A DNA stretch of 64,000 bases, from contig NZ_CP195847.1 in assembly GCF_051513965.1 (NCBI RefSeq), positions 1,860,001 through 1,924,000 on the forward strand, read 5' to 3'. Below are positions 41,584 through 49,800 of this stretch, piece after piece. The stretch comes from Paramicrobacterium sp051513965 (GTDB taxonomy: Bacteria > Actinomycetota > Actinomycetes > Actinomycetales > Microbacteriaceae). Both the position numbers and the translations under genes were made by a program. How positions within the stretch are numbered: the stretch's first letter is position 1; every line of letters starts with the position of its first letter. The notes beneath the pieces were generated by a model. The model worked only from the letters and a program-made list of their open reading frames with translations. It was not told the DNA's origin and ran no database searches.

Positions 41584-41622
41584 GACCGACCGCCCGAGTG
41601 ATACGCACTCGGGCGGTCGGTC
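41584..41622 (+). terminator. Terminator of the PrpD-ComA operon
   Basis: A perfect 17-bp stem GACCGACCGCCCGAGTG (41584-41600) / 41606-41622 with a 5-base loop lies 15 bases after the ComA-like stop. Confidence 0.88.
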
Positions 41623-41722
41623 TGCGTGACGCAGACGGGGCACTCGAGACGATCAGCAGACTGTCGATGCGCTCGCGCCTCAGATGGCGGACAATTGAGC
41701 CAGGGCGAGAACGGGAGAGACC

Positions 41723-42421
41723 ATGGCCGATACCGCGCTGTCGCAGACCCTGAACGACATCGTGAGTGAACTGGCTGAGCTCGAGGACCCGAAGACTCGG
41801 GCCGTCAACGAGCGACACGGGGACGATCACGGGGTGAAGCTGAGCGCGATCCGCGCCATCGCGAAACGACTGAAGACGCAGCCGGATCTCGCGGTCCAAC
41901 TGTGGCAGACCGGAGCGACAGCTCCTCGGCTGCTCTCGCTGCTCATCACACGGCCCCGGGCTCCTGCGAGTGACGACGTCGACAGGATGCTTCGCGAAGC
42001 ACGCGTCCCCAAGGTGCACGACTGGCTGGTGAACTACATCGCCGCGAAGCACCCCGATGTCGAGTCGCTGCGTGCGAGCTGGTTCGAAGACGCAGATCCG
42101 ATCGTCGCGAGTGCGGGCTGGGATCTCACCGCGAAGAAGATCGTGACCTCACCCGAGGGACTCGAGCTCAATGCTCTCCTGAACACGATCGAGAGCGAGA
42201 TGGCCCACGCCGAGGCGCGGCTCCAATGGGCGATGAACACGTGTCTCGCGCAGATCGGCGTCACACAGCCGGAGCTCCGGCCGCGGGCCGTCGCAATCGG
42301 CGAGCGGCTCGGCGTTCTGAAGGACTACCCCACCCCGCCGAACTGCACGTCCCCCTACGCGCCCATCTGGATCGCAGAGATGGTGAGCCGGCAGTCTGCA
42401 GCGGCCACGAAGAGCGGCTAA
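41723..42421 (+). CDS. DNA alkylation repair (AlkD-like) protein
   Basis: A 232-residue alpha-helical protein matching the AlkD/AlkC-like HEAT-repeat family (PF08713): GDDHGVKLSAIRAIAKRLKTQPDLAVQLWQTG, VHDWLVNYIAAKHPD, WFEDADPIVASAGWDLTAKKI. AlkD excises positively charged alkylated bases such as 7-methylguanine. The C-terminal region EARLQWAMNTCLAQIGVTQPEL with Tyr-Pro-Cys (KDYPTPPNCTSPYAPIWI) is the subtype with YPTPP/C motif. RBS GGGAGAG. Followed by a strong hairpin. Confidence 0.85.
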   Translation: MADTALSQTLNDIVSELAELEDPKTRAVNERHGDDHGVKLSAIRAIAKRLKTQPDLAVQLWQTGATAPRLLSLLITRPRAPASDDVDRMLREARVPKVHDWLVNYIAAKHPDVESLRASWFEDADPIVASAGWDLTAKKIVTSPEGLELNALLNTIESEMAHAEARLQWAMNTCLAQIGVTQPELRPRAVAIGERLGVLKDYPTPPNCTSPYAPIWIAEMVSRQSAAATKSG

Positions 42422-42427
42422 GAGAAG

Positions 42428-42466
42428 GATGTCTCGCGACATAAGAGAACTATGTCGCGAGACATC
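42428..42466. terminator. Bidirectional hairpin between alkD-like gene and tRNA-Ala
   Basis: A perfect 16-bp stem GATGTCTCGCGACATA (42428-42443) / 42451-42466 with a 7-base loop. It begins 7 bases after the alkD-like stop and ends 6 bases from the tRNA 3' end. Each arm contains the TCGCGA palindrome. Confidence 0.85.
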
Positions 42467-42472
42467 ACAAAG

Positions 42473-42545
42473 TGGACCTAGGGGGATTCGAACCCCCGAC
42501 CTTCTCATTGCGAACGAGACGCGCTACCAACTGCGCCATAGGCCC
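42473..42545 (-). tRNA. tRNA-Ala (CGC)
   Basis: A 73-base cloverleaf. Acceptor GGGCCTA/TAGGTCC has the G3-U70 pair that identifies tRNA-Ala; discriminator A73; anticodon loop TTCGCAA gives anticodon CGC; T-arm GGGGGTTCGAATCCCCC is perfect. The 3' CCA is not encoded. Confidence 0.95.
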
Positions 42546-42596
42546 GTGAACGAATACGAGGTTATCACGACTTGAGGCCGTGAACGGACACGAACG

Positions 42597-43622
42597 CTAC
42601 CCGGCGGCCATCCGACGGCGAAGGAGATCTGCGGCGAGAATCTCTCCCTCGTCGACGATCCCCATCGAGGCGTACGGCGACTGCGGCTCCGCCTCCTGCA
42701 CCGGGTTCTCGCGCTCTGCGGCGGCCCGACGCTCGTCGAGGCGCACGGTCTGCGGGCTCTGCGCTTCGGCCTTCTGCGCCATGGCTTCGGCGAGTGCTGC
42801 CTCGCGAAGGCGACGTCGCGCCTCCTGGGCGGCAACCGTGGCCGCTGCCGCTGAACCCTGCGAGATCGAGAGCGGCCGCGGGAGCGGCGTCGGGGTCCAC
42901 GTCTGTGCATCCTGGGTCGCGACAGTCTCGTCTGTGAGGTCGGCGTCGTAGATCTCGCGCGCCACCGGCCTGTGGGTCGCAGCGGGTGCCATCGCCTGAG
43001 GCACACGCGCACGCACCTTCGCCATCCGCGACAGCAACCCGAGCAGAACCACTGTGCTGCCGGCGGCGACGGCCGGCAGCATCCATGCACCGGTCGAGAG
43101 CGCCGTGTAGCCACTCACACCTGCCGTCACGATGCTGGCGACAAGAAACAGCGTCGTCGCAAGACGGGCGCGGCGACGCGACCTCATCAGACGCGTCTTC
43201 GCGCGGGCCCGCGCCTGCTCTGCCGCTGCGCGCTTCTGCGCCTCAGCGGCAAGCGCCTTCGAACGCGCGGCGGCGGCACGGGCATCGGCCTTTGCGCGCA
43301 TCGCACTCGCACGGGACTCCACACGTGCCGCTTCAATCGCCGCGCGGCTCTCCGCTTTGCGGGCTGCGGCGCGCTCGGCCTCGATCTTCTTGAGGCGACG
43401 CTGCTGCTCAGCGACTTCGCGTGCCGAGACCTCGAGGCGGACTTCGTCCGGAACCTCCGATGTCTCAGCCAGAATGCGCAGCGTCTGCTGGAGCCGGACG
43501 GAGTTGCGCTCTGCCGCCATGTACTCGTGACGCCGCACCCAGGTCGGAATCAGGTAGACAAGCCAGAGCGCGGCGGCGATCGCAAAGACGATCCCTCCGC
43601 TCAGCACCCCACCACTTGCCAT
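42597..43622 (-). CDS. sepX: SepX-like divisome membrane protein
   Basis: A 341-residue protein. An N-terminal transmembrane helix (GGIVFAIAAALWLVYLIPTWV, 9-29) is followed by a long Ala/Arg/Glu coiled coil (about 65-145), two more hydrophobic segments (about 155-195) and a disordered C-terminus. The N-terminal helix plus WVRRHEYMAAERNSVRLQQTLRIL, and its place beside rimJ and galU, match Rv0996 and Streptomyces SepX, a membrane protein that works with SepF in division. TACCCT lies 7 bases before the ATG (leaderless). Confidence 0.75.
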   Translation of the reverse strand: MASGGVLSGGIVFAIAAALWLVYLIPTWVRRHEYMAAERNSVRLQQTLRILAETSEVPDEVRLEVSAREVAEQQRRLKKIEAERAAARKAESRAAIEAARVESRASAMRAKADARAAAARSKALAAEAQKRAAAEQARARAKTRLMRSRRRARLATTLFLVASIVTAGVSGYTALSTGAWMLPAVAAGSTVVLLGLLSRMAKVRARVPQAMAPAATHRPVAREIYDADLTDETVATQDAQTWTPTPLPRPLSISQGSAAAATVAAQEARRRLREAALAEAMAQKAEAQSPQTVRLDERRAAAERENPVQEAEPQSPYASMGIVDEGEILAADLLRRRMAAG

Positions 43623-43678
43623 GTTTCTCAGGGTACGTCTCGCACCGAGACCTTTCGATCATTGCGTCGGTGTGTCGA

Positions 43679-44341
43679 TCAGCGATTCGGGTAAGTGCGA
43701 AGAGGCAGGGATGCCGCTCGGCGATCGGACTCCGGAATCACACATGCGTCCGGAGGCACCCGATGTCCCTTCCACCGGCTCAGGATCGACTCGTTCAGTT
43801 CCTCCCGCACGAGCGCAAAGCAGAAATGGTCGGCCCAGTCCCCATTGATGTGGATGTAGCGACGGCGAAGTCCCTCGTATCTGAACCCAAGCTTCTCAAC
43901 GACGCGGAGGCTCGCGTGGTTCGACGGCCGAATGCAGATCTCCATGCGGTGCAGGCCCAGACGCTCGAAGCAGTAGTCGGTGACCATCGCGACGCACACC
44001 GGGGTGATGTCGCGACCGGCGAAGCGCTCGGCGACCCAGTAGCCGAGCGTCGCCGAAGACACCGACCCGTAGACGATGCCCGACACGTTGAGCTGACCAG
44101 CGAATTCACCGTCGTACTCCATGACGAGCGGCAGTGCTGTTCCCTGCCGCCCCTGAGACAGGAGCGAGCGGATACTGCCGCGCACGTCGAACTGCCCGGC
44201 GCCGTAGGGGTTCGTCGCCTCCCACATTCTCAGCCAGGTTCGGTTGCCCAGGAGCTCACGCTCGAGTGTCTTCGAGTCCCTCACACGGATCGGACGCAGG
44301 CCGATCCGCCCGTCGTGAAGCGTCGGGAGCGGAACCGCCAT
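43679..44341 (-). CDS. rimJ: RimJ/RimL-type GNAT acetyltransferase
   Basis: A 220-residue N-acetyltransferase. GNAT elements: VLGYWVAERFAGRDITPVCVAMVTDYCFERLGLHRMEICIRPSNHASLRVVEKLGFRYEG, with the acetyl-CoA loop near GRDIT and the NxxSxxVVEKLGF motif. Residues MAVPLPTLHDGRIGLRPIRVRD are typical of the Rv0995-like group. RBS AGGAGG lies upstream, 40 bases after galU. The galU-rimJ-sepX order matches M. tuberculosis, where moeA lies between the first two. Confidence 0.87.
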   Translation of the reverse strand: MAVPLPTLHDGRIGLRPIRVRDSKTLERELLGNRTWLRMWEATNPYGAGQFDVRGSIRSLLSQGRQGTALPLVMEYDGEFAGQLNVSGIVYGSVSSATLGYWVAERFAGRDITPVCVAMVTDYCFERLGLHRMEICIRPSNHASLRVVEKLGFRYEGLRRRYIHINGDWADHFCFALVREELNESILSRWKGHRVPPDACVIPESDRRAASLPLRTYPNR

Positions 44342-44381
44342 GGGTCATTCCTCCTGCCGGTGCGCGTGCACCCGCGACGGC

Positions 44382-45275
44382 TCAGTCGATGTCAGCTGCG
44401 AAGTCCTTGAGCCACGGCTTCAGCGCCGGCCCGAGGTCCTCACGATCGAGCGCAAGCTGCACGATCGCCTTGATGTAGTCGAGACGGTCACCCGTGTCAT
44501 AGCGGCGACCGCGGAAGATGACACCGTACACACCGCCAGCGACGCTGTCGTCTGCAGCCATCTCCTGCAGGGCATCGGTGAGCTGGATCTCGCCGCCCTT
44601 GCCCGCGGGCGTCCGCTCGAGGATGTCGAAGACCTCCGGCTTGAGCACGTAGCGCCCGATGATGGCCAGATTGGAGGGAGCATCCTCCTTCGCAGGCTTC
44701 TCGACGAGCCCCTTGACCTTGACGACGTCCGGGTCGTCTGTGGGCTCGACGTCGGCGGCGCCGTACAGGTGGATCTGGTCGGGGTCGACCTCCATGAGCG
44801 CGATGATCGTCGCGTCGCGCTTCTCCTGCTCGTCGATCATGGTGCTCAGCAGCGGGTCACGCGCGTCGATCAGGTCGTCGCCCAGCAGCACAGCGAACGG
44901 TTCGTTGTTCACGTGCGCGCGAGCACGGCCCACCGCGTGACCAAGCCCCTTCGGGTCGCCCTGGCGCAGGTAGTAGATGTCGGCGAGCTCCTGAGACTTG
45001 ACGACGCGCTCCAGCTTCTTCGTGTCGCCCTTCTTCTGCAGGTTCAGCTCAAGCTCGGTGACCTTGTCGAAGTGGTTGCTGATCGCGTTCTTGTTCCGCC
45101 CGATGATCATCAGCACGTCGGTGAGGTCAGCGCTCACCGACTCCTCGACCACATACTGAATCGCCGGCTTGTCGACGACCGGCAGCATTTCCTTCGGCAG
45201 CGCCTTGGTGGCAGGAAGGAAGCGAGTGCCAAGACCCGCAGCCGGGATTACCGCTTTTCTCACTCTGGCAGTCAT
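44382..45275 (-). CDS. galU: UTP-glucose-1-phosphate uridylyltransferase
   Basis: A 297-residue nucleotidyltransferase making UDP-glucose. The activating motif is IPAAGLGTRFLPATKALPKEMLP (near residue 10), with metal/nucleotide residues in VLLGDDLID and sugar residues in VEKPAKEDAPSNLAIIGRYVL. The start is set at ATG 45275 (MTARVRKAV): TACTCT lies 7 bases upstream, and the frame beyond has no similarity. It supplies galE and envelope glycosyltransferases. First gene of the unit galU-rimJ-(sepX). Confidence 0.95.
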   Translation of the reverse strand: MTARVRKAVIPAAGLGTRFLPATKALPKEMLPVVDKPAIQYVVEESVSADLTDVLMIIGRNKNAISNHFDKVTELELNLQKKGDTKKLERVVKSQELADIYYLRQGDPKGLGHAVGRARAHVNNEPFAVLLGDDLIDARDPLLSTMIDEQEKRDATIIALMEVDPDQIHLYGAADVEPTDDPDVVKVKGLVEKPAKEDAPSNLAIIGRYVLKPEVFDILERTPAGKGGEIQLTDALQEMAADDSVAGGVYGVIFRGRRYDTGDRLDYIKAIVQLALDREDLGPALKPWLKDFAADID

Positions 45276-45282
45276 GAGGTCT

Positions 45283-45356
45283 AGAGTATCGCCCCGGAAC
45301 GCTCTTGTGGCCTGGTTGACAGGCCCGACACTCCGGCCCCCACCTAGAATGGGGGC
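45283..45356. promoter_or_regulatory. Divergent leaderless promoters, galU / FTHF cyclo-ligase
   Basis: TACTCT (45288-45283, minus) lies 7 bases before galU. TAGAAT (45345-45350, plus) lies 6 bases before the cyclo-ligase ATG. A TTGACA at 45316-45321 is 23 bases from TAGAAT, too far to be its -35. Confidence 0.7.
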
Positions 45357-45935
45357 ATGCCCAGCACCGCAGACTACGAAAAGCGCGCTCTGCGTGCCGA
45401 GCTTCGCGAACGCCGACAGAACCTGACGACCACGGAGGTCGAGCAAGCCTCGCAGGGCTTTCTCGCCAACCTGCAGTCTCTCGTCACTGCCATGGGTGCG
45501 ACCTCGATCTCCTGTTATCTGTCGACGCCGAGCGAGCCGAACACCCGACCGTTCATCAACTGGGCGCTCGAGTCCGGCATCCGCATACTCTTCCCCATCA
45601 GCCGTGAAGACGGTTTGCTCGACTGGACGGTAGGTGAGCAGGGCATCGAGAAGACCGGGCTCTGGGGGATGCCCGAGGCCGTCGGCGAGCTGCTCGGTCC
45701 GATCGCGATCAACGACGTCGACCTCATCATTGTTCCCGCGTGCGCAGTCGACGAACAGGGAACCCGGTTAGGATGGGGTCGCGGTTATTTCGACAAGACT
45801 CTCGGGTCCATGGAGCGGCGTCCGCCCGTGTACGCGATGGTCTTCGACAATGAGGTGCTCCCTGAAGTGCCGAAGGAGCCGCACGACCAGTCCGTCAGCG
45901 GGGTCGTGACTCCTCACCGCATCCTGGATCTCTAA
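45357..45935 (+). CDS. 5-formyltetrahydrofolate cyclo-ligase
   Basis: A 192-residue enzyme converting 5-formyl-THF to 5,10-methenyl-THF with ATP. Landmarks: KRALRAELRERRQNLT at the N-terminus, SCYLSTPSEPNTRPFINWAL, and the nucleotide-binding GTRLGWGRGYFDKTLG (the conserved GxGxGYYD motif). Leaderless start. The downstream fmdB-like gene follows after 14 bases, then mscL, forming an operon in the order of Rv0992c-Rv0991c. Confidence 0.93.
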   Translation: MPSTADYEKRALRAELRERRQNLTTTEVEQASQGFLANLQSLVTAMGATSISCYLSTPSEPNTRPFINWALESGIRILFPISREDGLLDWTVGEQGIEKTGLWGMPEAVGELLGPIAINDVDLIIVPACAVDEQGTRLGWGRGYFDKTLGSMERRPPVYAMVFDNEVLPEVPKEPHDQSVSGVVTPHRILDL

Positions 45936-45949
45936 TTCAGCGAAAGACC

Positions 45950-46189
45950 ATGCCCACCTATTCATACCGTTGCACGCAGTGCGATCACGCCTTCGATATC
46001 CACCAGCAGTTCTCTGACGCCTCGCTCACCGAGTGCCCGTCCTGCGGTGGCAAGCTCCGAAAGGTGTTCGGCAGCCTCGGAGTCACGTTCAACGGAAGCG
46101 GCTTCTACCGCACAGATTCCCGATCCAGCTCAAAGCCGGTACCCTCTACTTCAGCATCAGACGCTGGAGGAAGCTCCTCCAGCTCATAA
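45950..46189 (+). CDS. FmdB-family zinc-ribbon protein
   Basis: A 79-residue protein starting MPTYSYRCTQCDHAFDIHQQFSD with a CxxC pair (C8, C11) and a second pair in ECPSCGGKLRKVFG, the FmdB regulatory-protein zinc ribbon. The C-terminus is Ser-rich and disordered. FmdB members are often annotated as regulators without proof; Rv0991c of M. tuberculosis has been described as a redox-regulated chaperone. Operon with cyclo-ligase and mscL. Confidence 0.9.
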   Translation: MPTYSYRCTQCDHAFDIHQQFSDASLTECPSCGGKLRKVFGSLGVTFNGSGFYRTDSRSSSKPVPSTSASDAGGSSSSS

Positions 46190-46205
46190 GTAAGGGGGAA
46201 AACCC

Positions 46206-46607
46206 GTGATCAAGGGTTTTAAAGAATTCATCATGCGCGGCAACGTCATGGACCTTGCCGTCGCTGTGGTCGTCGGAGCCGCGTTCACCGCGGTCGTGAA
46301 CGCGATCGTCGAGAACATCTTCGATCCGCTGATCGGGATCCTGTTCAACGCGGAGAGCCTCAACAAAGCGTTCATCGTCGAGGCCGCCGGCGCCCAATTC
46401 AAGTTCGGCGCCGTGATCGCGGCCGTCATCACATTCCTGATCGTGGCCGCCGTCGTCTACTTCGTGTTCGTCTTCCCCATGAACAAGCTGCGTGAGAAGG
46501 CTGAGGCCCGACGCAACGCCGGAGTTGTGGATGAGGATGCCCCCGTGACGGAGCTTGATCTTCTCACCGAGATCCGCGATCTCCTCCAAAAAGAGCAGCA
46601 GAAGTAG
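46206..46607 (+). CDS. mscL: Large-conductance mechanosensitive channel
   Basis: A 133-residue MscL. N-terminal MIKGFKEFIMRGNVMDLAVAVVVGAAFTAVVNAIVENI (gate helix TM1), TM2 FGAVIAAVITFLIVAAVVYFVFVFP and the cytoplasmic helix DLLTEIRDLLQKEQQK are all intact. It opens at high membrane tension to release solutes in osmotic downshock. GTG start 16 bases after the fmdB-like stop, with AAGGGGGAA upstream. Confidence 0.96.
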   Translation: MIKGFKEFIMRGNVMDLAVAVVVGAAFTAVVNAIVENIFDPLIGILFNAESLNKAFIVEAAGAQFKFGAVIAAVITFLIVAAVVYFVFVFPMNKLREKAEARRNAGVVDEDAPVTELDLLTEIRDLLQKEQQK

Positions 46608-46623
46608 CTGTCGCAGTCTCCAT

Positions 46624-46656
46624 CGATGCCGCGCTCGTCTGACGGGCGCGGCATCG
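46624..46656. terminator. Hairpin between mscL and the small coupled gene
   Basis: Arms CGATGCCGCGC (46624-46634) and GCGCGGCATCG (46646-46656) with an 11-base loop, in the 54-base gap between convergent genes. Confidence 0.65.
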
Positions 46657-46661
46657 TCGTC

Positions 46662-46874
46662 TCATCCCCAGTGCGGCGGTTTGTCCGCCCGAAGCCGCCT
46701 GTCATTGCCCGACGGGTCGTCGCCCCAGCTCTGGTCGGAGTCGCTCACCGGTCGAGCTTTGCCACGCTCCGGCTCCGGATCGCTTCCCGGCACGGCTGGC
46801 ATCGTCGCACGACGACCCCCACGCGAGCGGACGATCGTGCGAGGTGCTGGATCAGGTCGGTCCTGAAGACTCAC
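46662..46874 (-). CDS. 70-residue protein coupled to the helicase-like gene
   Basis: GTG start at 46874 overlaps the stop of the large upstream gene (GTGA). The sequence is hydrophilic: basic N-terminal half (RTIVRSRGGRRAT) and C-terminal half SDSDQSWGDDPSGNDRRLRADKPPHWG, whose Trp-Gly end looks like a conserved motif. Translational coupling and the codon pattern support a real gene. No known domain is recognised. Confidence 0.7.
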   Translation of the reverse strand: MSLQDRPDPAPRTIVRSRGGRRATMPAVPGSDPEPERGKARPVSDSDQSWGDDPSGNDRRLRADKPPHWG

Positions 46875-49800
46875 CGTTCGAGCCTCGGCTGCGGCGCCGT
46901 GTCAATGAGCTCGGCCGCGCGCTCGCTGCCGGGATGCGCGGGCTCGGTCTCCGGGGCGCCAAGGATCGACATGACCTTGCTTGCCACCGCGACAGGGTCA
47001 CTGAAGAGATCGAAGCCGTGCACGCGAAGGTAGTGCCAGCCGAGACGACGAAGCACTTCCGGCCGCAGACGCAGAGACTCACGAAGTGACTCCGCACCGA
47101 CCTCGACATCGGACTCGACGATGATCGCTTTGCTCCTGTAGCTCGCCACGAGAGCCAGCTTTCCGCGGTAGCCGATCTCGACCGAGAGACCGTTCCGATA
47201 GAGCCGCTCGGCCAGATCGAGCATCATCGGCTCAGCACCGTCAGTGACGGGCGGGCGAGGTGTCCAGCGCGGGGGCTCACGCAGCAGCTGTGCGAGCGCC
47301 GCGATGCCGTGCTGCATCCGCTCGGGGTCGATGTCTTCGGGGCGAATGCAGGTCACGATCACCATTGACCGACGTGCCCGTGTCATTCCCACCGCGAGGA
47401 GGCGGTCGCCGCCCGGCTCCCCCAGCGTGCCAAACGTCGACAGCACGCGGCCGTGCGGCGTCACGCCGTAGCCGAGCGAGAAGATCACCCGGTCACGGCT
47501 CTCCGCAACGGACTGCTCCAGCGTCAGCACGGTGAACGGTTCGGCACGATCCTTGAGGATGAAGTCTGCGAGGTCCTGTCTGCGCGCGAACGCGGCGAGT
47601 ACGGACTGGTGAACCCGCGTGGCATGCCGCTGGCTCGCGGTGATCACCATGAGCGATTCACGCGGCCGGTTGGTTGCGTGCTCGAGCACCAGGTTGACGA
47701 CGCGCACGACCTCCGCGTCCACCGATTCCACCGTTCCGGTGTCCGGATCCGGCATCCCATGACCGTTCGACACATAGTCGAGCGTGAGGCTTCCGTGCCC
47801 AAGGAAGGAACCGGCCCACGGAAGCGAGTCGATTTCGCCGCCGTAGAAGCGCTGATTCACCAGTTCCGCGAGGTCTTCACCACCCGCGCGATAGCTGCGC
47901 GTCAGCGTGAGCCCCGGCAGAAGCCCCGAGAGCCGAGCCATGGCGGAATCGGCGTGGCGAGTTTCGACGTCCTCCGCGAGAGCCGCGTCTGTCGCGGCAT
48001 CCGACACCGCAGTGTGGAATGGCGTCGGGCTCTGCGTCACGGTGTCTCCGAAGGCGACGACCTGCTTGGCTCGTTTGATCGCACCGACGTTCTCAGCGAT
48101 CGTGGAAGCGCCGGCATCGACGATGAAGACGGCGTCGAATCGGATGCTGTCGGGAATCTGCGAGACCTCGTAGGGCGACGTGATCCAGATCGGAGACAGC
48201 GCGCGGGACAGGTGCGGGGCGGCATCCTCGAGCTCGCGAGGCGTCACCCGCGCGTTGTTCTTCAGCAGAGCGCGAAGTTCGCGCGCCTCTTCAGGCCAGT
48301 CCACCAGTCCGATGCGCCAGGTCTCGGCCATCGTCCCCGCGAGCAGCTGCCCGGACGCCGAAGCGTGTGCTTCGTCGACGAGGCGGAAGTCAGACTCGAG
48401 GCGATCGATGACCTTCGTATTCGCACCGAGCAGAGCCTTGTCTGCCGCGAGAATGTGCTCGAGAGCAGACTGCCACCAGGCGAGTTCGAGCTCGTCAGCC
48501 ACACGCTCAGCGGGAACGTGACGATTCGACAGGTCGGTCAGCAGCGGCGTGAGACCCTTCTCACGCAGCTCTGTGATGAGAGTGGTGCGCTCCTGCAGGT
48601 TCTCCATGACCGTCGATTCGGCGGCGAGGCCGGACATGACGCGCACGAGCGTCTTGATCGGAAGCGCGGAGAGCTTGCTGTCGCGGTCGGTGCGACCGAG
48701 TGGCGCGTCCAGCTGACCGAGGTCGGCCACGATCTTCTGATGCGCGACGTGCACGTCGGCGATGCCGAGAGGAACCTCGGGGTTGATGCCCGCGTCAACG
48801 TAGCGCTGAAGCAGAATGCGCTGCTGCTGGATGCGGCGGAGGGCCGCGTTCATGTCAGGCACATGCACGCCCGGGCGCACGTACTCACGAGCGAGCTTCT
48901 TCAGGCGACGCCTGTTGCCGCTCGACATGCTCGTCGATTCTCGGCGGCTTCCGGTCGCCGCGATCAAGTCGGTGAGCGAGCGATCGAAAACCGCGGGAAC
49001 GAACTTGTCCAGCGTCTCCCTGATGTCGAGCATGAGGCGCAGGTAGACGCCCAGCTCGTCGATGCTCTCGAACGGGCGCATGCGCGTCTGGCCGACGAGT
49101 TCGTAGGCGCGCTCCAACAGTCGAGGCAGGTCGGTGTGGTTGATGCGCTTCGCAAGTTCGTGAGCCTGCTTCGCCTCCGGAGTCGTGGAGAAGTTCGCTC
49201 CGTACCACGGCGAGTCATCAGGACCGTACTGGAACTCGCCCAGCGCGGCGGCCTGCGCCAGCTTCTCAGCGATCTCGTCGCGCCCCGTGGCGAGCTGCGT
49301 CAGCGACTCGTAGTCGAGACGCGCGGTCGTCGAGGGCGGTGTCGGCAGGTTCGAGAGCGCTGTCAGGGCGCTGAGCATATCGGAGACCGTCACGCCGAGC
49401 GCTGGGTCCTTGTGCGCAAGCGACGAGCGATAGTCGAGAAGAACCTTGCGCAGACGCACGAGTGCGTCGTCCACGTCGGCGACCTTGGGCATTGTGGCCT
49501 TCTCGTTGCGCGAGATTGCCTGCACCAGGTCACGGCGGAGCGTCCGCGGGTGTGCTGCGAGACCGCTCAGGCCGACGCCGGTGAGTCGATGACGGATGCC
49601 GTCGAGCGTCGACTTCCTCGGGCTGACCACGAGTACGCGCTTATGCGCTGACACGAGGGTGCCGAGCGCGTTCACGATCGTCTGGGTTCCGCCGGTTCCG
49701 GGGAGCGTCGAAACGACGACCGACTGGCCTTCCGTGATCTGGGCGATCACGTTCTCCTGCTCGGCGTCTGAGTCCAGCAGCAGCGTGTCTGTCGAGGGGC

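Noticed and set aside
45316..45350. TTGACA...TAGAAT as a standard -35/-10 pair
   Set aside because: Spacing is 23 bases, too long; only the -10 is credited.
47453..49651. 732-residue open frame antisense to the helicase-like gene
   Set aside because: Arises from the same codon-position GC bias; the minus-strand gene has family motifs.
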